A DNA stretch of 64,000 bases from Camellia lanceoleosa. Taxonomy: Eukaryota; Streptophyta; Magnoliopsida; Ericales; Theaceae. Positions within the stretch are counted from its first letter, which is position 1. Each line of letters begins with the position of its first letter. Both the position numbers and the translations under genes were made by a program. Below the pieces are notes generated by a model. The model had not been told where the DNA came from and searched no databases. It saw only the letters and a list, made by a program, of their open reading frames with translations. Shown here piece by piece: positions 22,577 through 35,900 of this stretch. The DNA lies in assembly GCA_025200525.1 (NCBI GenBank), contig CM045763.1, positions 85,588,131 to 85,652,130 on the forward strand, written 5' to 3'.

Positions 22577-23599
22577 AGGTCCACATAGATAACTTTCTTG
22601 TACAAACCACTTCTTCCAAGAACATTACCAATAACTAGTGAGACTCTTATGACAATTCTCCCACTACATCGAGGTAACCACTCTACCATAAGGTGAACTT
22701 GTTTCATGTGCATCATCCATTTAGTGGGAATTTGGGATCTGTGAACAATGTCAAAGATTACTTTTGTCCAAGAGGTTCTAGTACATCACGTAACCATACA
22801 CACTAGATTTCAATGGGAACCAGCCCAATAAAAGCTGGAATTTTCATATGGAGAAATGAATAGGTAGTCCCAAAAAATGATTTGATATTATTTATATTAG
22901 CATAACACCTGTGCACAGGATAAAATAATATATTATTTATTAAAAATATGATAATTATATTTATTTATTTTTTATATTTTTTCTATCGTAAATAAAATTA
23001 TATATATAAATTTAAGAGTTTTGTTTCAAATGTTCCTTTACTATAATATATAGTATAGATATATTAAAATTATTGTATTAATAATTAATAATTAAAATTA
23101 TGCTTTGTTATAAAAAAAATGACAGTGTTCTAATACTTTACTATTTTAGAATAAAAATATATGAATTTTAAAAAATTGTCATATTGGTTTTTGAAAAGAA
23201 AATAATTAAAGAAATTTTAAAAATTTAATGAGTAAGAAAAAATTATCGTAACATATAAAATCACTAAAATTATGGTTAAACTACCAAATCATTCAAACCA
23301 AAAACGGTTTAACTTAATCAATTAAGTCTAAAGACCAACCAACTTATATAAAAATTAATTAATTAAAAGTTTTAAATTTCATTTCATTAAAATTTAAACT
23401 GTCACTAAATATGGAAAATAATCTATTAATTTAAATTTAAAATCAACACAATATTGAATTAAAATTATAATAATCTATCTCATAATTTATAAGTTTTAAA
23501 TACAAATTTAAAATTATCATAATTATTAAGAAGCAGTAAGAGTGATATTGAAACATGCACAACACTACAATTATCATAATTATCTCATAATTAATTAAT
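22577..23599. other. AT-rich intergenic DNA
   Basis: Very AT-rich, with many short inverted and homopolymeric runs and no coding frame of note. The first 250 bases are less AT-rich and may be retroelement-derived, but nothing specific could be recognised. Confidence 0.5.
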
Positions 23600-25850
23600 T
23601 AAAACTTTAGTAATTAATTATTTTAAAATTATCATTTTTAATAACTAATTAATTATAATTATCTCATAATTAATTAATTAAAATTTTTAAAATTTAAACT
23701 ATATTGAATTGAAACATGCACAACACTACAATATTATATTAAATGAGATGGGAGTATAAAATTCACTTTATATGAATAAAACAACTCATTTTTTTTTCTT
23801 TATTTTTCCCGATGTGGGATTATCAAATAAAAGTTAGCGAAAGGAGATTTTCTTAATTGTTTAAAATTAAGAAAAGCAAAAAAATTTATATGAGATATTG
23901 AAACTCTTACAAGGCTTCTCACTAAAATGGGATGGGAGTATAAGATTACTTTATGAGTAAAACAACTCATTTTTTTCCTTCTTTTCCCAATGTAGGATTA
24001 TCAAATGAAAGTTAGCCAATAGAGTTTTTCTTAATTGCTTAAAATTAAGAAGATCAAGAAAATTAGAATGAGGATTTAAAGCTCCTAAAAAGCTTCTCAC
24101 TAAAAAGTCCATTTTCCTTATATAATATATATATATATAGATGTTAAATACTCAAAAAAAAAAAAAAAAAATCAAATCAAATCAAATCAAAATTCTACAC
24201 AATAGTCATATGGCGTGTGAGTCTCATATAATATCAGTTCTATTCATATGATTATTGTGTAAAATATTTGATAAATTTGTTTAGACTTCTAAGAAGTTAT
24301 TTGAAAAGTAATTTTTTAATAATATTTTGACTTTTTAATCACAATATGAGGTGAAAAAATTAATTAAAACTTTAGTAATTAATTATTTTAAAATTATCAT
24401 TGTTATTAATTAATTAATTATAATTATCTCATAATTAATTAATTAAAACTTTTAAAATTTAAACTATATTGAATTGAAACATGCACAACACTACAATATT
24501 AAATGAGATGGAAGTATAAGATTCACTTTATATGAATAAAACAACTCATTTTTTTTCTTATTTTTTCGATGTGAGATTATCAAATAAAATGTAGCCAATG
24601 AACATTTTCTTAATTGTTTATTGTTTAAAATTAAGAAAATCAAGAAAATTAATATCAGATATTGAAACTCTCACAAAACTCCTCACTACATAGGATGAGA
24701 GTATAAGATTTACTTTATATGAGTAAAACAACTCATTTTTTTTTTCCTTCTTTTCCTGATGTGAAATTATCAAATAAAAGTATAAAACTGCGGTTAAATC
24801 AACGAATCAATTAAATCAAAAATGATTTAGCCTTAATTGTTTAAAATTAAAAAAATTAATATTATATATTAAAACTCTCATAAGGCTCCTCATTAAATAG
24901 GTGAAAGTATAAGATTTACTTTATATTAGTAAAACAATTCATTTTTTTTCCTTCTTTTTCCAATCTAGGATTATCAAATAAAAGTTAGATAATGGAAATT
25001 TTCTTAATTATTTAAAATTAAGAAAATCAAGAAAATTAGAATGAGAATTTGGAGCTCCTAGAAAAGTTCTCACTAAAAAATCTATTTTCCTTATATAATA
25101 TATAGATAGAAAGATAGATATATAGATGTTAAATACTCAAAAAAGAAAAGAAAAAAAAAATCAAAATTTCTACACGATAGTCATATGCCGTATGAGTCCC
25201 ATAGAGTATGAGTTCTATTCATATGATTATTGTGTGAGATATTTGATAAATTTATTTAGCCTTCTAAGAAGTTATTTGAGAAGTAATTTTTTAATATTTT
25301 TTTGACTTTTTAAATGCAGTATGAGGTGAAAAAATTATTGAATTGAAGCATTATTTTAAAATTATCATTTTTATAATTAATTAATTAATTATAATTATCT
25401 CATAATTAATTAATTAAAATTTTTAAAATTTAAACTATATTGAATTGAAACATACATAATATTATAATATTAAATGGAATGGGAGTATAAAATTCACTTT
25501 ATATGAGTAAAATTACTCATTTTTTTCCCTTCATTTTCCGATGTGAGATTATTAAATAAAAGTTAGTCAATGGTAATTTTCTTAATTGTTTAAAATTAAG
25601 AAAATCAAGAAAATTAATATAAGATGTTGAAATTCTCATAAGGCTCCTCACTAAATGGGATGGGAGCAAAAGATTCTCTTTATATGAGTAAAACAATTCA
25701 TTTTTTTTCTTTTTTCGATGTGGGATTATCAAATAAAAATTAGCTAATGAAGATTTTTTTAATTATTTAAAATTAAAATTAATGAGACATTGAAACTCGC
25801 TCCTCATTAAAAAGACCATTTTTCTTATATATATAGATAGTGCTTCTAAC
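23600..25850. repeat. Higher-order AT-rich tandem repeat
   Basis: Seven diverged copies of a roughly 185-bp unit begin with GGGAGTATAA-like sequence at about 23751, 23935, 24511, 24698, 24904, 25482 and 25662. Each contains a GATGTGGGATTATCAAATAA-like core. The spacings are 184, 576, 187, 206, 578 and 180 bases, so pairs or triplets are separated by a repeated spacer. The spacer carries the ATTAATTAATTA blocks and the segment starting TCTACAC (24192 and 25170). It looks like serial segmental duplication. Confidence 0.8.
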
Positions 25851-26856
25851 AAATAAGAAATTGCAAAATACACATTGTTTCTCAACTATTTAACAAAGAT
25901 AGATTGGTATTATCTCATCCGTAAATTTTTTCGCTATATTATTAATTCAAAACACTGCATAATATTATGAGACTATGGAATAATTATCCTTTTTTATGCC
26001 ATTTGATATTTCGACACAGCAAAGTACATACAGGCAGAGTTCCTAATCAATTAGCAATTAAAATAAGAATCACCAAGAAAATAAAAAAATATATATATAT
26101 AAAATATATAACATTAAAATAAGAATCATCCAGAGAACAATAAAATATGTATAAATATATAATAAAAAATATACATATATGACAACAAGGGATGACATTT
26201 TTAGGACTAAGAGCTTTGTAATCTCCCATTCTCCCCATATTTCTTGTCTTGCTGTGCCAAACAATTTACAGAAAGTAATAATAAAATGCATGGAAAACAT
26301 AGGAATTTACAAAACTTGCAGCATAAACACATCTTTCTTCCTCCAACCATGTGAAAATTCATAAGCTCATCGCCTCGGATATCCGAATATCCGCTCTCAA
26401 ACTAACACTGGAGATGCTTATTTACTTGGAATCACCACCTTTCCTTCTCTTAACAGTTCTGTAGAAAGAACAGCAATCAATCTCTTTCAGTTCCCCATCC
26501 AGCGGAACTGATGGTTTGCAAGTTTTCTTTTTCTTTTTTTCTCTCTTTTCTTTTTCTTTTTTTAAATTTTAAAATTTTTTTGGTCTACCCTTTCTCTATC
26601 TTCCTTCATTTCCTGACCAGAATGCCAGTTTCAAGAATGCGATAAAATACTCTCTAGTTCAGTAAGAATCAAAGACAATGATATCACTTACTTTTCCACT
26701 TAAGCTTCTTCTCAATTGAATCAAACACACATACCTGTCATTAGTAATTGTACATGTAAGACTGTGAAAACCAAATCAGAATTTAAAGTTGAACATTAAG
26801 TCGTACGTGTTAGTTATATAAAGAAAATAGAAGCATTAAAGAACCGTAGTGTGTAT

Positions 26857-26867
26857 ATATATATAAA
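26857..26867 (+). promoter_or_regulatory. Putative TATA box of the kinase gene
   Basis: TATATATAAAC lies about 120 bases before the kinase ATG at 26985. It is followed by an imperfect tandem duplication of AACTTCACAAGTAGTA (26866 and 26910). The 25851-26850 upstream region shows no other recognised element. Confidence 0.4.
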
Positions 26868-26984
26868 CTTCACAAGTAGTAGTTTTTATGGTCTAGCTAG
26901 CCATATAGAACTTCACAAGTAGTAATTTGAATGACCTAGATAGCTTTTGAAGACAATCTATGTATGTTTGAATAAAACATATCC

Positions 26985-29900
26985 ATGGGAGGTCAGAAGG
27001 TGGTGGTGATCCAGGATGCATCCCGGGAAGTTATTTGGAGCGCGATCAGATGTATCCTGCATGGCTTTTCACTTAAGCAGGGCGATGAGCTTACACTTCT
27101 TGCAGTTCTTCACCAGGTTAATAACCCTAGTACGTCATCTCTCATGGGAGCTGGGAAATTTTGTAAGGGTTCATGTTTAATTTTTTTTTTTCCCCTATGT
27201 TAAGAGTCTATACGACGAAAGAAAGAATAATAATGATATAGAGAAAGAAAGAGACATGAAAACAATTAAGGCTCGAATATAAATAAGTAGAATTGATACC
27301 GCTCTCTTTTTCTCCTACCGCTTCTATTTTCTTTCTTTTTTTTACTTATTTTGTTTATTTTTTTCAGTGGGATTCAGAAGTAAGGTGGATTCCGGTATTT
27401 TTGGAGCAAACCAGAAATTTGTGGTTGAAGAAGTAGCCAGGAAGAGCGACGAGTACCAGAAGAATGAAGAGGCAGCACAACTTTCTCACCAATGCAAAAT
27501 GCAAGAGGTCATAAAAACACAAAAAACTAATACAAAGATTTCATGCTTTCTTGTCTTGGCCTTATTGTGAAATTTGTTGACTATACGGTAACTAAATACA
27601 AAAAAACTCAAAGAAATATGAAATATATATGTACCCGTCAAGAGAATTTTCAACATCCATTTTTGCTGATGCATTTTAAATGTGTAATAACTTTTAGGAA
27701 ACTTCTATGTTGAGCATGATTTTCTGGTCTTACTACATCCATAACTTCCACCTGTTTTATTAATCAACAACATCGTCAAAGGATTTTACTTAAGTGCTAA
27801 ACATGTGTCATACTACGAGATGCATGAACTAAATTAACTGTGCCAGTAAAACCAAATGCAGTTGAGATGAATATCAGTCAACTTTTTGCTAATGTTGACC
27901 CTTCTTTAGCTGAAGATTCACCCTGTGAGAACCTTTGATGTACAAAATAAAAAGGGTAAATTACAAGGAGTCACTTGAGGTTTGCCCTGTCATTAACTTC
28001 TAGGTTCCGAGATTAGTCAAGGTGCGCGCAAGCTTTCCCAGACACCGGGTTATCCAAAAAAAAAATTATAGGATAGGCATTCAGTTTGTCATATATGATG
28101 TGTAAGAAAATGGCTAACAAGGTTGTTTTTGTACCTCAAATTAATCAGATTAAGTTCTGCATAGAGGTGCAAGCCTGGCCTTCTCCAAAAGTGGTTGCTG
28201 TAGAAGTTGCCAAAGAATTTAAGGCATCATGGGTGATACTTGACAGGTCAGTTAAGAGTTCCAAGTTGTTCTTAAGATCCTATGAAGTACAAGGAAATAA
28301 ATTGGAACTGTGTATTTGATTTATTTCAGTGCCATATCATTTAATATGACTCCACAATAATTAAAGATAAGATCAATGTATTCAAAATTTAAAGGGTAAA
28401 TTACACTGACGTCCCCTGAAATTTTAATAAAATACATTAAACCTCATAGTTTTGGCATAATTATACCGACCCCTCTTTTAGTAAGACTAGAGGGATCAAA
28501 ACTAATACAAATGGTGTGAAGGCATAAAGATAAACAAGATAAAAACATACATTTCAATGTAAAAGAGATGACAACATCATTTTTACATCTATATGACAAA
28601 TAAATTATTGATGAAAAGGGATTCAAGTGTTATGTGAATTAAAATTTTAAAAGAGTCCAATGTAATTATACCAAACTTATAACGTTTATTGTATTTTCTC
28701 TAAACTCCAGGGGAGGTTGGTGTAATTTACTCAAATTTAAACCATTCATAGGGTGAATATTTTGAAAACTTTTCCACACAAAAAAGTGTAGATATACACA
28801 TTTTATGATAAGATCCATGTAAAAAACTGTTGCCAGTGTGAAAAGTTCAATTGTTGAATGGGAATTCTTACATAAATATAGTCCTCTAATTTTGGCTCTG
28901 ATATTATCTGCAATTCTTGATGTAGGACAACGAAGAAACTCAAATACAATGAATTCTAACAACTTGGTCACAGTACTTAATGGATAACTGGTATTGGATA
29001 AATTAAATTATTGGGCAACTGCTCAACAATACTACAACGGGAAAAAATTGGAATTCCATAATTCCTAGCCATCCATAATTAATGAAATTAAACCTACATT
29101 GAAACATGTACAAAAGAATTCCGTGTACTTCTGAAGGAGGATAGGAGTGACCATTTCTTTGTCCTTTAGAAGTTTCCTTACACCACAATAGATGGAAGAA
29201 AATGCTTTAGTTTGACAATTCAACATATTGGTGATCTTAATATAGTGTAGATTTTGAGTTGAGTTTTTGCATGTAGAATGATGGAGATTCTTTGAGAGTG
29301 AAAAATAATTTGATCTTTTACGTGTATTGAGGTAAACTGAAGAAAGAATCTTCTATAAGTATATATCAGTGTGAAATGTGAGGTGACAAAGGTGTCATGT
29401 GAATCACAGCTATATGGTGCAACACAAAATGTTGACAAAATTGCCCATTTTTTAGCCCAAGAGATCCAATATTGACTAATTAAAGACCACATACAATTTA
29501 AAACAGAATGACTGACATAAAAAAAATTATAAAATAGAACTCTACTTGAGATTACTCTGTAACACAGTTGACATATAAAAATACAGCAGGATTTAGATAG
29601 GAAAAAGAAGGAAACATGAAGGTATACCTGAGAGTTGATCTTTGAGAGATATTATACCGTGTCCTTCTTTTGGTGCAGGCAGATGAAGAAAGACAAGAAA
29701 TACTTCTTGGAGAGGCTCTCATGTGGAATATCAAGGATGAAACGCGATAACACCATTGAACAGCTAAGAGGGCCAAAAGCAATTGAGAACCCCAAATTGG
29801 CTGCAGGAAAAAGCACCACTACCTATGTAACATATGCTGAAATGATTCCGGAACTGGGGAAAAATGTTTCTCCCAATAGTAAGTAACCAACAATTAATTT

Positions 29901-32900
29901 ACTTTGGTGACCAAGAAGTTGACAATTGCAAACACTTGACCAAATAGCTAAGGTTTTGCTTCTAAGTACAACATTATTACATTATTGAATATTTTATAAC
30001 TCTCCTTCACAGATTCGGCATCCAAAATCCTGTAGATCCCACTCATTGTGATATTACTTTTGTTGTCACCAACCATAATACAACTCATCCAAATATGAAA
30101 AGCGACAATATATTAAGTAGAATGCTTTTATCTGTCGGTGATTAGCGTGTCAAACTCTTGTCAGCACAAAATGCATGTCAGTCAATGTATCCAATAATCC
30201 ATCTCTGGAGATGTCACAACTTAGGTTGCTTGGAAAGAGCTGAAGAAAGACAATGCATATTAATTGTGATCTACAACATTTCCCTAAGATATCAAGCATG
30301 CACAGGCTAAAACACACATAAATACAAATTAGTGGAATTATTGTGTCCATATCTTAGGGAAATTCTGTGCTTCTTTTTAACAGGAATACACTCAACCGTT
30401 CCATTAAGTACAAAAGATGATTTTCAATGAAGTCATTTACAACATGAATTTACTTTAAGTTCACATACGAGAAAAAACAAAAGTCAATAAAGACCTGTCT
30501 TCTTTTGTGGGAATTGTATTCATATATTAGTTGACAATGTTTCAGAATCTCCAAACACTCAAAAGACCCCCCCAGGCACGGAACAAGGTGGCGATGAAAG
30601 TGGAGAACCCCCATGCGAAAACCATCAGAAATTGCCATTATCTAAATCCTCATCAAGTGACCACATGTTGACAATTGCAGTTCCAAGTTCAAGCAAAGGG
30701 AACACAGTTCAGGAGGAAGAAGACATCACTACAAAAACTGAACAAGAAATGGCTGAAGAACAGTCCTCATTTTCCATTCCTGATGCTAAAGACGGGGGTC
30801 AAACAGAGGTAAATAATACAGGTAGTCCAAATGAACTAGAGAAGCACACCAGGGAAGGCGATTTGATGGGAGGGTTTAAATCAGACCAGGCATTTGAAAA
30901 TTCCATATGCTCAGTCTGCCAAAACAAACGACCCATGTTTGGATGGAAGAAAGAGTTCACTTATGCGGAGCTCCATGCAGCTACAGAGGGGTTTTCCTCA
31001 GAGAACTTCCTATCAGAAGGTGGATTTGGTTCTGTGTACAGAGGAGAGCTGAAAAATGGTTTGAAGATTGCCGTTAAGCAACATAATCATGCTAGCTTTC
31101 AAGGAGAGAAAGAATTCAAGTCCGAAGTTTATGTGCTCAGCAAGGCCAGACATAAGAATTTGGTTATGCTGTTGGGCTCATGCTCAGAAGGGAGTCACAG
31201 GCTGCTTGTTTATGAGTATGTCTGCAACGGTGAACTGAACAAACATTTATCAAGTAAGAGATAGAAAGAAACAAAACCATTAAACTTATATTTCATTGTA
31301 TTACTCCAAGAGTGTAGATTTTTTTCATTTGTTATCAATATCATGAAACACTGAAAACTTACTCGAGGAATTTGCGAAAATTGGCAGAAAACACAAAGGA
31401 ACCTCTCAATTGGGACAACAGGATAAAAATAGCATTGGGAGCTGCCAAAGGCTTGAAATATCTTCACGAAACCAACATCATCCACAGAGATGTGAGACCA
31501 AACAACATTCTTGTAACACATGATAATGAAGCACTGGTAATACTCCATAAATGTACAGTATCACATCTTTAAAATTCTATCTGCCGATTTAACACCAGTC
31601 TAATAGGCTACAACATGACTCATATAAGACAAACTTAGAGTAATTAGTGTTTTAGATGCCAATCTCAAAATTTAACATATCTAGATTTGATTTCTTATAT
31701 ATCTAGTTTCTTTTCTGAAATCAACAATCAAATTATCACTATCACAGTGTAGTTTTGCCACTCATTTTAGATTAAAATTTTCTTCTGAAGTCAATCCCAC
31801 CCCGATTATTTGATCTGGTAATCCATTCTTGTAGCCTCTAGATTGCAGCCAGATACATCCAATTTTATATCACTACATATCAGAAAAAACCAACCATATA
31901 TATATGCAACTGACTAATTTTCCCCCACCATGGCTCATCTATCATGTTCAATGTACTAGCTAGGAGATTTTGGTCTTGCAAGAACTCATCATGAGGATGC
32001 AGATGACTCACAGACCAAAGTTGTTGGAACTCTTGGATACTTGGCTCCAGAATATGCAGAAAGTGGAAAGGTGTCCAGCAAAACAGATGTTTATTCCTTT
32101 GGGGTGGTTCTATTACAGCTGATCACTGGACGGAGTACGACAGAAAACATCACCGATGGGGAAAGTCTTACTGGATGGGTAACACAACCTTACAAACACA
32201 TCAATTGTACTTGCATGAAAAAATGTCTAGTACTCAATTACAAATCTAAAACAGCAAAACTAAAGTATTACTTATTCTTTTATTGTGTTTTGATATTGGA
32301 TATTAGGAGTCAAAAGAAAAGGAAAGAGAAAAGATATGGAAAGAAAGAGAAGTAAAATAAGCTGATTTGTATTTCTCTTTTTTATTTGAGTTTGGAAAAT
32401 GAGAAGAAAATGAATATATATTTTTTATTTTTATAAAATTACCCACTAAGAAGCATGGACACTCGCCGAGCACTTCCTGACATATGTCGAACACAAGTCC
32501 AAATGTGTCCTACTAGTTTTTAAAAACTTCAAGACCCAAATACGCTTCGGACAATTGGGGGACACGTGTTTATTGCCTAGATAAACATGAAATAAAAGTT
32601 ATAAAACCTATTACAAGTCTGAACAAACAAACAAACAAAAAAATAGGATCCAATGCCAAAAAGAAAAACAATGTAGATTTACAAATATTAATCTTTCCTC
32701 CTTTAAGCTTTAAAAAGTAGTGCTACATTGTTTTTTTTTTTAATCATTGAATGAAATATTCAAATATATGACATAAAATTATAATAAATATATAAAACTG
32801 TTTATTTTGCACGTGTCTCATGTCTGTGTCGTGTTGCATTATTTATAAAATTTTATTTTTATGAGTAATTAAAAAATAAATGTATAAATAATTTTAATTT

Positions 32901-35900
32901 CTTTATTTGCCTTTCTCTTGGCAAGTCCAAGATTCAAAATAGGCTTACGGAAGTTTCTTGAAGAAGTTACACTTCCCCCATATTACATGTACAAGCTCCT
33001 GAGAAGAGGGATCTTGGTCATAAAGATATGTCAGTGAAGGCTTGTTCAGTGTGCATTAAACTTCTCATTTGTTTTCTTTTCTTTGTTTCTTTCTTTCCTC
33101 TTTTGGGAAAAAATTAGTAACTCTTCGTGTATTAAAAAAAGAAGTACTTATACTATGCACATGCACATAAAGAAGAAAAATTGCACACATATGCATTAAA
33201 TTTGTTTTTTTAATTGTTAGATGGAAACTTCTTTGCACGAGCACTTTAGAAGATCATCCTCAATTTTTAAAACTTCCTTTTATACTTTTTTATTATAGGC
33301 ACGACCACTTTTGAAAGACAAGAACTACCCAGATTTGATTGATGAAAGGATTGAGGACTCCCATGACATGCACCAACTGTTTTGGATGGTTATAGTAACA
33401 GAAAAATGTCTCAGCAAGGATCCTAAGAAGAGATGGAATATGAAAAATGTAAGTTTTTCATTAGCACAATCTTTCCATATCACTATAGTTGTAAATCAAA
33501 GTCGATCTATATTATATACTGTTAGGAATTTGACAATCCCTAATTAGGATTAGTGAGACACAAAATAACAAATGAGAAAGATAATATGGATCGAATCAAT
33601 TACACACACACACACACAAGAACACATTTACGTAGTTCACTTTAAAATAGGGCTTGGTTGGAGTAGCAAAGAAATGTCTCAGCAAGGATCCTAAGAAGAG
33701 ATGGACTACGAAAAATGTAAGTTTTTCATTAGCCCAATCTTTCCATATCACTATAGTTGTACATCAAAGTTGATCTATATTATATACTATTAGGAATTTG
33801 ACAATCCCTAATCAGGATCGGTGAGACAAAAAAAAATAATATGAATCAAATCAATCACACACAGAAGAACATATTTATGTGATTCACCTCACAATAGGGT
33901 TAGGTCCACGGTCACTACAGTTTCACTATGATATGAAAACAATTACAACTCTCTTACACAATAGAGGCACCACTCATGTATATATCTCAGGTGCCTCTAT
34001 TCACATACCACATTTCATCTCAAGGCACACCACTACTTAAGGCACACCTTTAGTAATTTGATAAATAAGAAATTTGCTCAATACACACCACAATTTTCCA
34101 TCTTTGCTCTTACTCACATACTCCACCCACAGTCTTACATCTTTACCCTTTCTCATTCACACACCACACCCACGATCTTCAATCTTCCATTTCCTTAAAA
34201 AAATTTATTACATCTTTATCCTTCTAGTCAATTACATTTTTAACCTTTATACAAATTTCTCAATCCACACAACACAAATTTTATTACGAGTTGCAATGTC
34301 AGCAGTGAAGGAAAGGGCAACGCGAGTTGCTGCCATGGCAAGAATGCAAATGGACTGGGGATGGAAACAAAAAGGGAATGGTGTTGGTTGGAGGGTAACG
34401 GCGGCAGAAAGAGATAGGATGGCTGACGGCAATGATTGATGGTGACAGCGGCTGCAAGGTAGAGTTAGGGTTAGGGTTATGGTTATGGTTAGAGAAGATG
34501 AGGATATTTTGGAAATATTTAAAAATTGATAGTGTATATTGAGTGAAAAATAAAAAATCAAAATTGGGTGTAGTGTGCAATGACTAATTGGTGTGTATAA
34601 TAAAAAATAAACTAATTAATGGTGTGTCTTAAGATGAAATGTGGTGCGTAAATAGGGGTGCGTAAATAGAGACACCCATATATCTCATCTATATAAGCAT
34701 AAAAATTAGGGCAACACAAATTACCAAAGTACCCAAAAAATTCTGACACCAAAACTCTCATTGGATCGAGGACCCAGTGACCGGTACTTATCAGGTCCAC
34801 TACACCTGTGCGGGGGTGATTCCGCAATAGAGAGAATGAATGTATGTTGTGGTCGAACTGCTCTCCTCTGGGAAGTGAAGGTTTGCACAAAAAACAAACT
34901 ACAAGGAAGCCCAACCGGGGTTCGGTCAGAAACCCCTCCGATGCTTTAGTCAGGACTTTAGGAAGGAAAAGAGAAGAAATGTAGAGAGAGAGATTATAAG
35001 TGAAGAGTACGTGAAATTGGATCCTTTCTTAAGAGAAAGAGTGCACCTTATATAGGAGGGGTTGCCTTGCTCTCTAAGGGCACGTGGTCGAGCACATGCG
35101 CTTCCTTCCTTCAGCTTTGTACTTGCCTGTGCCAGCCGCTGAGCGGTTTAGGCACGCATGTTAAGGGGTTTTTCCTTGCGTCATTGTGACGTCACCTCTC
35201 CTCTAATTGCTTTCTGTTAAGCCTTGAGGTTCGCCATGGCAAGTCTTTGCATGTGCTTCTCCATGTGTGAGATATGAGTTCAATTCTGCAATTGGGTTGT
35301 TATAGATCAGCTCGGATCATACCAAATGCTTATGCACAAACCAGCCCAATGGTTTCTGTTGGTCAGTCCAACTTTGCTGTGCTCGACCCAAGTTCGTACT
35401 TGGGCTATGTAGTTCGGACCAACTAATGTGCTGAGCCCAAGTTTACAATTGGGCTGTGTGGTACAGACCACTCGGTTCGTTGGGCTCAAACTCATGCTTA
35501 GGCTTCTCTAAGTATTTTGGTTCAAGCGTACACTTGGGTTGTGTGGTTTTGACCGACGAGCACTTGCTCAGCCCAAGCTCGCGCTTGGGTTTGGTGTTTT
35601 GGTCTTCCTATTTTGCTAGGCCCAAGCGTCACGTTTGGGCTTTTGAAGTTGTTCTTTGCTACTCTAGCCTTGCCTGGTCCAGAGTCACATATGGCCCCCT
35701 TCAATACCCAACATATACCAATGTTTTATCATTAAAATGAATCAGAACACATAAATGCATATATCTTAAAAGCACACTACGTGGATTGAAAAACATACCC
35801 CAAAGCTCCATTTCTCAGAAACATTTTGTCAAACATGTAAACTTCATTTCTGGGTTGGTTGATATCTACGCAGGTGGTTGATGCTTTGGAGTACATAAGC

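Noticed and set aside
22453..22716. 87-codon minus-strand frame
   Set aside because: It crosses the start of a probable Copia LTR at 22576 and shows no protein motif.
34074..34580. Open frames of 93-121 codons on both strands
   Set aside because: They lie inside a MITE with terminal repeats and a 9-bp target duplication and have no domain.
35307..35740. Overlapping open frames on both strands
   Set aside because: They arise from GC-richer tandem hairpin repeats in an antisense solo LTR.
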